DNA of 64,000 bases from CAWBAT01 sp046331665 (GCA_046331665.1 JAXLQK010000019.1:62001-126000); one strand, 5' to 3'; numbered from the stretch's first letter, positions 37,858-49,908 are shown. Numbers and translations are program-made. The notes: generated by a model from the letters alone, not told the origin.

Positions 37858-40800
37858 TCTTCTTTCTCCCTCGGTAAACCAATAAATAGGCCGCCGGTAC
37901 GATGAATACAGTAAGAAGTACCGAAGAGGTCAAGCCTCCAATGATGGCACGCGCCATCGGAGTATACTGTTCTCCGCCTGTCCCCAATTTCATCGCCATC
38001 GGCATCATTCCGATGATTGTCGCGAGCGAGGTCATCAAAATTGGCCTCAAGCGAACACGACATGCGGTAATGACCGCATCCTCCACAGATAATCCCTGCG
38101 CTTCGAGCTTGTGCGCAAAATCGACAATTAAGATGCTATTGGAATCAGCAATCCCGACCAACATCAGGACTCCCATCAGTGACATAACATTCAAAGTCGT
38201 ATGAGTGAGTGGAAGAGTGATGAGCACGCCGATAAAGCCCATGGGGATGGCGAGCATGATGAGAACCGGATCGATAAAAGAACGAAATTGGGCAACCAGG
38301 ATCAGGAAGAGCAAAATAAAGGATAAGACAAATCCCAGGCCGAAACTCTTAAAGGATTCTTCCATTCCTTGGACCATCCCTCGAAGATTCACGCGGACGT
38401 TGCCAGGCAGCTTCGTGCCCGCAATCGTCTTGCGGATGAGACCGGTGACCTTTCCAAGATCTTCCCCTGCTGGCGTGACATAAACATCGACGACCCGCTG
38501 AATCTGGTAATGGTCTATCTCTGTGGGCGATTGCACGAAGTCAATACCCACAACGTTGTCAAGGACGGTGATGGGCCGGGCCGAAGATTCGGGACGTGGC
38601 GATTTCACTGGGCTCGCAGGCAATTTTACGTTGATGTTCCAAAGAGGACCGTTTTCTACCGAACTGGATTGAGCAGGATTGGGTGAGGAAGCACGATAAC
38701 CGAACGGAGGTTGTCCACTGATCCGAGCAGGGCGCAGAGGGATCTGTTTTAGGTCGATCTGATTGTGAATGGCCGGATGGCCATGTTCATAGTACTGCAC
38801 GGTAAGGAAGTAATCATTCCCGGTCTTATAGTCTACCCAATAGTTGGGTGCGATCATGGTGTTCGAGTTAAGGGCCGTAATGACGTTATCGACAATCTCT
38901 TTTTGGCTGAGTCCAAGTTTGGCGGCGTGAATACGATCAACATTGAGCCGAAGCGCCGGATAATTCATATCCTGAGGGATATAGACTTCTCCCACCCCCG
39001 GTAGTTTGCGGATGAGGCTGGACAGACCTTGGGCGGTACTGTAGGTCATTCCCAAATCCCGGCTGCTAACCTGAACGTCAATTGGCGCAGGCATCCCTGT
39101 ATTAAGGATCGCATCCACCATGGAGCCACTCTGAAAGAATGCCCGAATCTCCGGGAAACGACCCGTCATGGCTTCCCGAACCCGACCCATATAGACAAGA
39201 CTATCAACCTGGTGGTCTTCCTTGAGAGCCGTCTGGATAGTAGCGGTGTATTGGCCGGCGTTGGTGGTGTAAAGTGCAGAGAAGTCATTGACCACACCGA
39301 TGTTGGAGACAACCATATTGAGATCGTGGGGGTCGACAATCTGATGAATCAGATCTTCGATCTTGGCGACGTATTGTTCAGCGGCTTCGATGCGTGTTCC
39401 AGTCGGGACCTTTAGATTGATCGTGAACTGGCCCGCATCGGTTTGCGGGAAAAAGGCGAGACCCAGAAATGGGTAGATGGCCAGACTGGCAACGAAAACA
39501 CCAGCAAGCAGTCCAAGGGTAAGATAAGGGCGTTTTAATGAACGGCGTACCCAGCGTTCGTACAAATCCAAAAGAGCTGTAAACGCGCGGTTAAACCAGG
39601 AGTTAAAGCGACTCCCCCACGAGTGGATGTTGGACGACGAAAGCGCTTCCCCAGCTCCGTGTTCATGGGAAATTCCTTGAGGAAATGAGAGCAGAAAAGC
39701 GGGAATGACCGTCATTGCGACGACGAACGATGCCATTAGGATAAAACAAAATGCCAGCGCGAGGGCTGAAAACAAAAACTTGCTCACCCCGTAGAGGAAG
39801 GTAACTGAAAGAAATCAACGACATCGACCAAGGTGGCTGCGGCACCGCGAGGCTGGACTCCTCCTTGCCCTCAGCGGCGGCCATTTCGGGAGACGAACCC
39901 ATCTCCAAGTGACGGTAGATGTTCTCCAGGGAAATAACCGAATTGTCGATAACCCGTGAAAAGGCGAGCGCGAGGCCACCGAGGATCATCGTGTTTACAG
40001 TACTACCCAGATAGAGAATGACGAATGTGGCGAGAGCAGAGAGCGGGATGGAAAGCAGTACCGCCCACAGTCGCCCGCATGCTTCCCAGAAAGATCAGGA
40101 TCATCAGACTCGTAAGAACAAGACCAATCAACCCTTCATGAAGCACCGTTTTGAGGGCTTCTTTGACGAATACCGACTGGTCGAAAACGACGCTGGCTGT
40201 CAACTGCTTGGGAACATCGAAAAGGTGGCTGATGAGATCGCGAACGCCGTTGACAACTTCAATTGTATTGGTGTCCCCACCCTGCTTCATGATCGGAATG
40301 TAACTGGACCTCTGCCCATCCACTCGGACAATGTTGTACTGCATCTGGCTGGAGTCTTTGGCCTCACCCACGTCCGCAACGGAAACTGACCGCGTCCCAA
40401 CGGTCTTAAGGGGGACATGATTCAAGTCAGCCACCTGTTTGACGAGGCTGTTTGAGTAGACAAAATAGTCCTTGTAATCCACCTCTTGACGTCTCCGGCA
40501 GGGGAGGATGAGGTTACGTGAGCAATTGCCAGTCCACTACATCCATGACACTCAATTGGCGAGATTGCAGCTTGTACGTCCACATAAACCATTACCTGGC
40601 GGTATTTCCCCAAATGGAGGCGGTATTTCAGCACCTTTCACACGGGGCAACTGGTTGCGTATTTGAAATTGCGCGAGGTCGTGCAGCCGGTCCTGTCGAG
40701 ACCACTTCCCTTAACCGTAACAAGGCAACCGGAAGGCTGGAGGCATCGAATTTTAGAACGACCGGGGAGAGTTCCTTTGGGAAGTCGCTTCAAGTCAGCG

Positions 40801-41132
40801 AGGGCGAGATTGGATAACTCGGTCACGTCAGCGTCGGCATCGGTTCCAGGCTGGAAAATACTTTGATAATGCTGACGCCCAGCAATGAGCGACTCCATGT
40901 GATCGATGCCGCTTGCGAGCGTGAAGAAGAGGCTCCAGCGGGTCGGTAATATCCGTCTCAATATCCTGCGGCGGCATCCCCGAATAGAATGTGGCGACGA
41001 CAACTTCGGGCAGATTGATAGCAGGGAACAAGTCCACGGGCATCCGGACTAAGCTGGTCACTCCGATAACGCCTAGTACCAGGCAAACGACAATGACAGA
41101 AATATGGATTACGAATTGAGAAGCGAGACATC
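37847..41132 (-). pseudogene. RND-family efflux permease, second tandem copy, frameshifted in its N-terminal half
   Basis: The C-terminal 646 residues (39787-37847) are uninterrupted: PYLTLGLLAGVFVASLAIYP, FLGLAFFPQTDAGQFTINL's core, RGMVQGMEESFKSFGLGF and the helix pairs FIGVLITLPLTHTTLN and GTGGEQYTPMARAIIGGL. The N-terminal half is in pieces at 41132-40003 and 39989-39663 (INLPEVVVATFYSGMPPQDIE, DITDPLE, NSVISLENIYRHLEMGSSP). The whole, about 1090 residues, fits a heavy-metal/multidrug RND pump that expels substrates using the proton gradient. It starts 7 bp after the first RND copy and is its close paralogue. Confidence 0.82.
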
Positions 41133-41138
41133 GCAGAT

Positions 41139-44100
41139 TAGCCCTGATCCAAGCTCAAGTCCTTCGGCTTTACCTGCAGGTTGTAGACGAGCAACAAGCC
41201 GCCGGCACAATATAAACCGTGAAGAGAACGGAGGCGGTGAGCCCGCCAATGATGGCTCGTGCCAACGGCGCATACTGTTCGCTTCCTGTTCCAAGCTTCA
41301 AGGCCATCGGCACCATCCCGATGATAGTCGCAAGCGACGTCATCAACAGGATCGCGCGAACTCGGCAGGAAGTAATGACTGCATCGATGACTGACTTCTG
41401 TTGCCTCCTCCAGCCGGTGGGCGAATTTCCACGATCAAAATGCTGTTGGAGGCGGCGATCCCTACCAGCATCAGAATGCCCATTAGCGACATGACATTCA
41501 ATGTCGTGTGTCAGTGGCAACACAACCATCACGCCGATGAATCCCATCGGGATCGCGAGCATGATGAGAAGCGGATCCTTAAAAGAGCGAAACTGTGCAA
41601 CCAGGATCAGGTAAAGAAGCACGATGGAAAGGGAAAGACTGATGGCAAAGCTCTTAAAAGATGCCCGCATGCCTTGCACCATACCGCGAAGGTTGATGCG
41701 CACATTTTCCCCGAGTTTCATGTCCGCAATAAGGTTATTAATTTTGGTGCTTACCTTCCCCAAGTCACTTCCGGACGGCGTCACATAGACATCGGCGACC
41801 CGCTGGATTTGATAGTGGTCTATCTCCGTTGGTGTCTGGAGGTGCTCCAGTTTCACAACAGAAGCCAGGGTTGTCGGGCGCGTTAGATTCGGTGCCCGCA
41901 GCGGAATGCTTGCCAGATCGACGAAATTATGGATGGCCGGGCGCCCCTGCTCGTAATATTGCACCGAGAAAATAATCATTCCCAGTTTCATGATCGACCC
42001 AGCAGCTTGGGCGCGATCATCGTGTTGGAATTGAGAGCCGTGATGACATTGTCGACAACTTTTGGCTAAGTCCCAGCTGGGCGGCATGAACACGATCAAC
42101 ATTGAGTCGAAGTGCCGGATAGTTCATGTCTTGAGGGACGTAGACTGCCGATGCCTGGGGAGTTCCTGGATGCGGGTGGCAAGGTCCTGCGCCACGCTGT
42201 AACACCGGTCGAGATCGCGCCGGATACTTTATCAATAGGCGCAGGCATGCCCATGTTTAAAATGGTATCCACCAATGAACCGCTCGTAATGAAGGTTCGC
42301 AAATCCGGAAAAATTGTCTGGCAACGGCATGGCGGACGCGGTCCATATATCTCAAAACTCCCGACTTGATGCGGCTGTTTGAGTTCAACTTGAAGCGTAG
42401 CGGTGTAAGGCCCGGAATTGGTTGTATAGAGGGCGGAGAAGTCCGGCACAATGCCGATGTTTGAAACCACCATCTTGAAGTCGTGGGGGTCAACTACTTC
42501 GCGAACCAATTTTTCGACCCTGGTGACATACTCCTCGGTCGATTCAATCCGCGCTCCGGTAGGGACCTTCAGGTTGATCGTAAATTGCCCGGCATCAGTT
42601 TGAGGAAAGAAGGCAAGACCCAGAAAAGGATAAATAGCGAGGCTGCCAACGAATAGAAGACTAAGCACCAGCACTGAAAGACCCGGTTTCCGAAGCACCC
42701 GGCGCACTGAAAGTTCGTACAGGTCGAGCAAATGCGTGAAGAGCCGGTTAAACCAGTTGTTGAAACGAATTCCGAAGGAAGGGCTCCTGCCTTCTTTGGT
42801 AACTTCTGCTCCTTCGCCCTTTGCATGGTGGACTTCATGAAGAAACCGCGCGCAAATAGCGGGATGACGGTCACCTGGCCGAAATAAGAGGCGAACAACG
42901 AGATCACAACAGCCAGGGCAAGGCCAGTGTCACCAGAAATTTGCTGACCCCGTATAGGAAAGGTGACTGGGAAGAAAACCACTACGGTGGTCAGCGTGGC
43001 TGCCAGAACGGCCAGACTGACTTCGGAACTACCCCAGGCAACCTCGGGTGACGCCCCATTTCGAGATGCCTGTAAATGTTTTCAAGGAGATGACGGAGTT
43101 ATCGATGACGCGAGAAAAAGCCAGGGCCAACGCCGGGCGATCATCGTATTGACCGTGCTGCCAAGGTAAAGCACGACGAAGGTCGTCAAAGCGGTCAGCG
43201 GTATGGAGAGAAACACAGCCACCAGGTAGCGGAGACTGCCGGAAAGATCAACTCATCAGGCCCGTGCTGCGGGGAGATCGATTAGCCCTTCGTGAAGCAA
43301 TGTCTGGATCGCTTCTTTGACGAAGGCTGACTGGTCAAACACCACATTGGCAACCAGTTGTTTGGAACGTCGAAAAGACGGCCAACTCGCGGATGCCGTT
43401 GACCACTTCAATGGTATTGGTGTCCCCGCCCCGTTTCATAATGGGCAGGTAGACGGAACGCCGCCCGTCGACTCGAACACACAGGTTGAATCTGGTTGGC
43501 ATCCTTCGCTTCGCCAATGTCAGCCACCGAGACATAGCGAAGCGCTCGCCGACGGTTTTAATGGGAATGTCGTTCAACCTCGGACCCGTTTGACCAGTTT
43601 GTTGGAATAAACGTAATAATCGCAAAAGCCCCACCTTCACATCACCGGCCGGCAGTAATGAGGTTGTTTTTGTTAATTGCATTGACCACATCCATGAGGC
43701 CCAATTGACGAGAAAAGAGCTTGAAGGGGTCGACGTAGACCGATTAATTGGCGATATTTCCCTCCAAATGGAGGAGGGATTTCGCCCCTCTACTCACTGC
43801 GATCTGATTGGTGGATGGTAAATTGACTGATGTCATGAAAGGCTTCGAGTTCAATTCAGCCCCGCACCCCCTTTGGAGGGTCATCACGGTGGTGACTGGG
43901 AGACTGGAGGCGTCAAATTTGAGTACGACAGGCGGGAGTGTGCCGGGTGGGAGGCGCTTCAAGTCTGCAAGAGCCAGGTTGGAGAGCTCTGTGACGTCCG
44001 CATCTGGGTTCGTGCCGGGTTGGAAAACACTTTAATGATGCTAACTCCCCGCAGAAGGGAGCGAGACTCCATGTGGTCAATACCGCTCGCAAGAGTGAAA

Positions 44101-44299
44101 AAGCGTTCCAATGGATCCGTAATGTCTGTTTCGATATCTTCGGGAGGCATCCCCGAATAGAAAGTGGCAACGACAACTTCCGGCAGATTGATGCGGAAAC
44201 AGGTCAACCGGCATTCGCACTGACTTTGTAACCTAATGACCATCAAGCCAAGGCAGACATCAACGATGAAGTATGATTGCGTATGGAAAAACGGGACAC
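41139..44299 (-). pseudogene. RND-family efflux permease, first tandem copy, heavily frameshifted
   Basis: The start is a GTG at 44299 (SRFSIRN). Pieces through at least eight frame changes follow the RND order: INLPEVVVATFYSGMPPEDIE, FFTLASGIDHMES, then the central part 42731-42096 (FLGLAFFPQTDAGQFTINL, SALYTTNSGPYTATLQ) and the C-terminal part 42102-41170 (RINLRGMVQGMRASFKSFA, AIPMGFIGVMVVLPLTHD, GTGSEQYAPLARAIIGGL). It ends LLVYNLQVKPKDL at 41139 after one last shift. Length is near normal, so only small indels separate it from an intact gene. The adaptor and outer-membrane genes flank the pair. Confidence 0.8.
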
Positions 44300-44370
44300 G
44301 AGCCTTGTTTCTTTTTGATCGAGTAGTTACTTTTCCTCTTTGCCTTTGATAGTCAATTAGCTCGACTCCT

Positions 44371-45562
44371 TTAGTTTAACTTCTCTCCGGGTTTCAGACT
44401 GCCACGATCACTCACGACAACCAAGTCACCTCCTCCTGCAGTCCCGGATAGGACTTCCGCATCTGCCGCTGTCTGAATTGCTGGGTCACGCGACGGTTTT
44501 CGATTTTGCCGTTTGCTCCGACCGTAGACGGTCGTCGGATTGGCTTCGTGGGTTGATGGCTTGCAGTGGAGACCAAAACCACCAGATCCCTTTTTCGAGC
44601 GTCAATACCGTCAGCGTACAAACTGGGGAAGTGCGTGATTTCGGTTCGGCACGTCCACCTCGGTATGCATGGTGCGCATTCTCATTAACGTTCACGGAAA
44701 ACCGTGCCACTTTGCTCGGAACTCTTGGTTCAGCGATAACCAGCGACGTCAACGGGATCGCCGATATTGGACGTAACGTACGCCATAGGATCTGGTACCG
44801 GAATGACAAGCCGAAAGAGTTCATCTTCCCGGGAGAGCCATACAAGAGGCATCGCTTGTGTGCTGGAACTGGTGCCGGCCCGCATCAGCATACCCAGATT
44901 TGCGTAGCGTTGGGTGACAATGCCGGCAAAAGGGGCCGTGATCTTCGAATAGTCGTAAAGCACCTGGTCGTGCATGCGTTTCGCGCGGGCAGCCACGAGA
45001 TCGCTTGGACCGCCTGCAAATTGGCTTTTGAAGCATCGACCTTGGCCTCGGAAGCCAGATCCTTGCCCCGGCATCGTCCACTTCCTGCTGGGCGACCAAA
45101 CCCGGTTTGGTCTTTTGCAACACCATCCAATCTGTCAAATTGAGATGGAGTACTTTGCGTTCTGCTTCCACACGGACAAAGCTCAAGGTGCTCGGCGTGG
45201 GTCACTCGATCCGTTGCATTCTTGATGACAGCGTCGTCCTGCTCCAATTGGAATTGTTCCGCCGGGAATCTCGGCGACCGCCATGATCTGGCCGGCCTTG
45301 ACTCGCGTCCCGTAATCAACTTGGAGACTGCGCACATATCCGATTCCTTGGCATACACATCGATTTCGAACGGCACAAGCTCAGAAGAGACCGTCAAGTC
45401 TCGTTGCAATGTCTTTCTTCTGACCTTGGCCACTCCAACTGCCATGGATTGCACCGAGGCATCTTGGAACCACCGAGGGGATTCCACTTACCCCGCACGA
45501 TGTCACAAAGCCGGCCAGGAGGACTGTGATACCGATTGCCCCTGTCCAAAACTGCCAACCAT
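44371..45562 (-). pseudogene. RND-type membrane-fusion (periplasmic adaptor) protein, frameshifted
   Basis: After an N-terminal membrane/lipoprotein segment (GAIGITVLLAGFVTSC) the adaptor runs through DASVQSMAVGVAKVRRKTL's core, LTVSSELVPFEIDVYAKESG (first beta-barrel/lipoyl part), a helical hairpin, YDYSKITAPFAGIVTQRYAN (the typical second lipoyl half) and VPDPMAYVTSNIGDPVDV. The last frame ends LSGTAGGGDLVVVSDRG and LKPGEKLN at 44371. About 395 residues in five or more frames. It links the inner-membrane RND pumps to the TolC-like channel. The start lies 10 bp after the RraA-like gene, so both belong to one transcript. Confidence 0.75.
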
Positions 45563-45571
45563 GAATTTTAG

Positions 45572-46366
45572 TTACGCTATTCCCGGTTCATTTTTGGCCT
45601 CAACGCGACCAGTTATTGAACCCTTTGGTTCACTTGTCCGTTTTCTTCGAAACTTACCCTTGATCTGATTCTTGCCCGACATTATTCGGAGTCTTTTTCC
45701 CAGCTCCTGCAATGAGAAATACTTGGAATGACAAAATTCCACGAGTTCGCGCTCCTGGCTTAAGATATGGGAGGCTGTTTGGGTGGTATTTGGCGGTGCG
45801 ATCGAGAGTGGACCTGGCGACGTATATCCCGGGGATCGTCACCCCGGTGAGGATTTTAATCCGCCAATCTCGACTGGCTCTCCGAACTCAGTGATGTGTG
45901 TATAGGCATGGGATACGGCAACGCCACTTGCAAAAAGATGAAATCCCATGGCTTGACCGCCGGAATATCGCGTACCACGCCATTAGTGACCTGCCCGACG
46001 CAATTCAACGCGAGGTTGCGCTGCATGAATGAATCTCACCTCCCACTCCTCCAAACCCTGGCATGTGATCCGCGTCCTGTAAAACGATGACCCGCGGAGA
46101 CGGCATTGTTGCGACATAATTCCACCACTCCATGTTGTCGTTAAAAAAACGTCCAGTCATCGGAGGCCATGAGGTACAAACTCTTGCAGTTACTGCATAC
46201 CCGAGCATCGGCTCAAAACCCGGAAATAGGCAGTGGACCGTGCTGGCTACGAAGCCTTCGTTTCGTAACCTGACGTTAAACCTGTCTATTGTGTTTGACA
46301 CCGCAAGTTGGTATCCAACTTCCGAAGATTTGCGAAATCCGCGTCAGAAAGAAAACTCGTGGTCAT
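45572..46366 (-). pseudogene. RraA-family protein, frameshifted
   Basis: The N-terminus (MTTSFLSDADFANLRKLDT) is followed in the next frame by NTIDRFNVRLRNEGFV, MLGYAVTARVCTSWPPMTG, and the family motif VIVLQDADHMPGFGGVGGE (in RraA and HMG/CHA aldolases, QD or QDLD plus GA-GE). Later frames give CVGQVTNGVVRDIPAVKP (RraA: G-VTNG-VRD) and LSQERELVEFCHSKYFSLQEL's core. Members inhibit RNase E or act as class II pyruvate aldolases. The Arg-Asp pair is kept. Stop at 45572, 10 bp before the adaptor start. At least three frame changes. Confidence 0.68.
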
Positions 46367-46648
46367 GGAAGGATCGTCCCTGTCTTCGAAGTGCAATCCG
46401 TTGAGTCCATGACACCCCCAACCGGTGTACTGCACCAAGAATCAAATGCACCAGATTCAGTCTAGGCTGGGCGGCCTTAGAGCTCCCATACCAACAAGGC
46501 GTATTTGGGGGGAAAAGGTAGGTAGAAACCGGGTTATTGTCCTGACGCTATTGCCGCCACTGCAGCTTCAGATTATTCTTAGAGAGACGCGGCAGAGTGA
46601 GACCCTCCAAACCACTGATTCAGAGGTCTCCATTGTCCGGTCAAAACC

Positions 46649-48067
46649 ATGAGTAAACTTGACCCGGAAGACTCTAATCGAACCTTTTTGAGCACCCGTT
46701 TTGCCCTTGTTTTCGGCTTCGGGGGTCTACTCGCAATTTTGGCTCTGACCGGAATAGATGCCCTGAGAGTCCTTCAGCAAATCAGAAAGACGGACAGTCA
46801 AATCCGTAGTCAGTTTCTTTATCGGAATCACCTGCTCAATACTCTTCAATCTGAGCTCTATCGTTCCGGGACTTTCGTTCGGGACTACCTCCTGGACCCC
46901 GAGCCGGCCAGAGCCGAGACAAACCGGACCAACCTCGAAAAAGTCCGCAGGGACATGGAGTCTTCACTTGAATCTTACAATGGACAGCTGGAGCGGGAAG
47001 AAGTCAGGGAGTATTCTCTCCTGAGAAGCGAATTGTCGCATTACTGGGAGATCATCGATCCGATCCTGCAATGGAGTCCTGATGAACGCCATCGCAAAGG
47101 CTACAGCTTCCTTCGGGAAGAGATATTCCCACGCCGGGAGTTGATGCTCGAACTCGCCGGGAAAATTGCAAACATCAACGAACAGCAGCTCATCGCCGGC
47201 AACAAGCGATTTGAAAGCCTTCTGCTGGAATTACAGTCTCGCCTCACCCTGACCCTGCTGGCAACATTGGTATTGGGATTAGCAATGGCGGCATTCAGCA
47301 GTTGGAAGATCTTGAAGTTGGAGGCTCGAGCCAATACGCAGTATCTGGAAGTTTCTGAAGCACGAAGCCAACTCAAAGACTTATCCGCACGGCTCGTCCA
47401 GACCCAAGAAGTCGAACGGCGCTCACTTTCTCGCGAACTGCATGATGAGGTGGGGCAGGCACTTTCTGCCGTACTCGTGGAACTCCGCATCTTATCAGCA
47501 GCGCTGGCAACCCGTTCTGAAGAACAGTGGCGAATTCATGTCGAAATGATTAAAGGCTTGGTGGAGAACACGGTTCGTGTCGTTCGTAATATGTCTCTCC
47601 TTCTCCGACCCTCCATGCTGGATGATCTTGGGTTGCTTCCCGCTCTACGATGGCAAGCCCGCGAGGTGTCCAAACGCACCTCCATGGTCGTGACCGTCAC
47701 TGCCGAGCTTGTATCCGATGATCTTCCTGAAGATTACAAGACATGTCTTTACAGAGTCGTTCAAGAGGCCTTGCATAATTGCTCACGCCATTCTCATGCC
47801 AAGACCGTCCGTATCAGGATTCAGCAGGAAACGGACCGGGTATCGCTTTCGATTCAGGATGACGGTCAGGGATTCGAGGTTAACCAGTCAAAGGGACTGG
47901 GCCTGCTTGGCATCGAGGAAAGGGTGACCCGGTTGGGCGGCAAAAGTGAGATTCATTCGGAGGTCGGCGGTGGGACGATTCTTGCCATAGAGTTGCCCCT
48001 CCAACCCAGCGAAGAAATTCGGAGCACTCGTGAAAGTGAAACCAATTCGCATTTTATTAGCCGATGA
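46649..48067 (+). CDS. NarL-type sensor histidine kinase
   Basis: This 472-residue membrane kinase has a first helix at about 17-38, a periplasmic four-helix-like sensor (residues 40-197), a second helix at about 198-217, a coiled linker, then a HisKA_3 dimerisation domain with the phosphorylated His265 in SRELHDEVGQAL. The ATPase domain follows (N box QEALHNCSRHSHA, DDGQGFE, GLGLLGIEERV). HPK7-type kinases pair with LuxR-type regulators, and such a regulator overlaps its 3' end by 38 bp. The signal is not known. The frame is intact in a region where most genes are broken. Confidence 0.93.
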   Translation: MSKLDPEDSNRTFLSTRFALVFGFGGLLAILALTGIDALRVLQQIRKTDSQIRSQFLYRNHLLNTLQSELYRSGTFVRDYLLDPEPARAETNRTNLEKVRRDMESSLESYNGQLEREEVREYSLLRSELSHYWEIIDPILQWSPDERHRKGYSFLREEIFPRRELMLELAGKIANINEQQLIAGNKRFESLLLELQSRLTLTLLATLVLGLAMAAFSSWKILKLEARANTQYLEVSEARSQLKDLSARLVQTQEVERRSLSRELHDEVGQALSAVLVELRILSAALATRSEEQWRIHVEMIKGLVENTVRVVRNMSLLLRPSMLDDLGLLPALRWQAREVSKRTSMVVTVTAELVSDDLPEDYKTCLYRVVQEALHNCSRHSHAKTVRIRIQQETDRVSLSIQDDGQGFEVNQSKGLGLLGIEERVTRLGGKSEIHSEVGGGTILAIELPLQPSEEIRSTRESETNSHFISR

Positions 48068-48686
48068 TCATACGATCATGCGCAAGGGCCTGCGACTGTT
48101 GCTGGAGCGCCAGCCAGAGTTCGAGATAGTCAGTGAAGCCTCTGACGGTCGGCAGACGTTGGAGCAGGCGGAAGCGACCAACCCGGATATCGTGATTCTT
48201 GACATTGCGATGCCGGTCTTGAATGGTATCGATGTGGCAGAACGAATCCGCGCGATGCTCCCGCAAACGGCGATCGTCATCTTGAGTATGCATTCGGATG
48301 AGAGCTATGTCTTACGCGCGCTCAAAGCCGGAGCCCGAGGTTACCTCTTGAAGGACTCCGCTGAAGATGACCTGATTCATGCCATCCATGCAGTTAGCGA
48401 AGGGAAAGCCTTCTTCAGTCCTGAAATAAGCAAAATGCTGGCCGAAGACTTTGTGCGAGAGATGAGGGCGCGAGGGTCCGAGGACAGCTATGAACTCCTC
48501 ACCGCGCGAGAGAAAGAAATCCTCCACTTGCTTGCAGAAGGCAAATCGAATAAAGACATCGCGGATCTGCTGAACCTCAGTGTTTATACTGTCGAGTCCC
48601 ACCGAAAGAATCTCCAAGGGAAACTCAACGTACATAGCTTGGCAGAATTGATCTTATACGCAGTGCGGAAAGGGGTTATTTCCTGA
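48030..48686 (+). CDS. NarL/LuxR-family response regulator
   Basis: The 218-residue partner of the overlapping kinase has a receiver domain (acidic pair in LLADDHTIMRKG, phosphoacceptor Asp58 in VILDIAMPVLNG, Ser/Thr strand VILSMHSDE, Lys in YLLKDSAEDD). Its C-terminal LuxR helix-turn-helix reads LTAREKEILHLLAEGKSN, KDIADLLNLSVYTVESHRK. Start is a GTG at 48030 inside the kinase gene, with GGAGC about 5 bp upstream, so the two are translationally coupled. Target genes are unknown; the efflux operon next door is one candidate by position only. Confidence 0.94.
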   Translation: MKVKPIRILLADDHTIMRKGLRLLLERQPEFEIVSEASDGRQTLEQAEATNPDIVILDIAMPVLNGIDVAERIRAMLPQTAIVILSMHSDESYVLRALKAGARGYLLKDSAEDDLIHAIHAVSEGKAFFSPEISKMLAEDFVREMRARGSEDSYELLTAREKEILHLLAEGKSNKDIADLLNLSVYTVESHRKNLQGKLNVHSLAELILYAVRKGVIS

Positions 48687-48890
48687 GCCCCAGGGGTTGC
48701 CAACTTTTCATCAGGAAGCGATCTCTTCCAAAAATTTGTACTGAGGATTCATCACATCGTCCACCCAACCGGCTGGAATTAACCTTGTATAACTTGAATG
48801 CTTCCTGAACACATTAGAATCCACAATTGACAAAAGCCGGGTTGAATTTTTTCGTAGGACCCCTTTTCGGGCCGTGTCACCAGTCCATTA

Positions 48891-49364
48891 CTAGTCCTCA
48901 TCCAGGACCACGTTATATTCTGCCAGTCCTTGAATAAAGATTACTCCTGTGAATTCACGATTCTTTTTGGATGCTCTGGCATAATCAATCGGCTTCCCCA
49001 GATAATCGAGTGCCCCCAGATTCATGGCGGCAAGATACGGCTTAACGTCGTACCGATCCGAAATGACAAGGACCGGCACCTTAAGTTTTAATTCCTTGAT
49101 CTGCTCCAAAAGGATTAAGCCATCCAATTCGGGAGCCAGGTGATCAACGACGCCATAATTGGATGTCTCCTGCCGAACTCGATTCAGTGCCTCAATCACG
49201 GAACTGCAGGCCTAAACGGTATGGCCTTCTTCGCTGAGCAGTGCAGCCAGAAGCAGGCGATGATGCTCGTCACTGGCCGCGATGAGAATTTTTTTAATGG
49301 AATATTGATCCTGGAAAGTTTTTACCCTGGGACTGATTAAAGAAGTGTTTGTGACGTTCAACAT
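48891..49364 (-). CDS. Single-domain response-regulator receiver protein with one frameshift
   Basis: The N-terminal frame (start 49364, MLNVTNTSLISPRVKTF) gives KKILIAASDEHHRLLLAALL and EEGHTV before a stop. The second frame (49199-48891) continues with EALNRVRQETSNYGVVDHLA, the acceptor Asp in GVVDHLAPELDG, VLVISDRYD and the Lys in YLGKPIDY. One or two bases are missing at about 49210. Unlike the related protein at 35.3 kb it keeps Asp and Lys, so it could be phosphorylated. No output domain. The tail AEYNVVLDED matches that of its paralogue. Confidence 0.65.
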
Positions 49365-49908
49365 GGTTCGATCCTTTCTGGCAACGGTTGAAGCGATTAC
49401 GTTCAGGATGCCAATCCCCACCTCTGCACCCTCCGAGTCATCTTGGGACCTACGAGGGGCCAAGAGCACTTGGGCTCCGGCAAAATCCTTTCATCCACCC
49501 CACAAAGCCACCTTAGCGCAAACACATGAAGAATGCGTTTTCAGAAGATGAATCAAATGTTAAATCACATTCCCGCATCAATCCCAAGCACAACCTTCGT
49601 CATATAAACCCGCGAAAACTCTCCAAACCGGAGTCGGTTTTATGTCGATTGTTTCGACGAGAGGCACGCCGAGTCCAAACTTCAATTCGAATCATCCAGA
49701 AATCATACTCTGTAATACGTGCGTGACACCTTGGGAGGGATGAAAGTGCAGCCGGGAAAAACACACAACAAGATTCCTGAAGAAAAACGAGAGGGAACTT
49801 CACATTCGGCAATCACTGGCCGCCGCTTTCAATTCGAACTGGTGTGGTTATCTGCACTCAGAGACAATCCTGGAACTCGCTAGCGGGGCCCAAAGCCCTG
49901 ATTCCCTA
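49365..49908. other. Spacer without a recognised gene upstream of ppk1
   Basis: About 540 bp. A 47-codon frame at 49741 directly after GGGAGG could be an upstream peptide or a displaced N-terminal part of the polyphosphate kinase, but shows no domain. Confidence 0.4.

Noticed and set aside
36547..45562. Integrated mobile element or resistance island
   Set aside because: No integrase, transposase, terminal repeats or tRNA junction is seen around the efflux operon.
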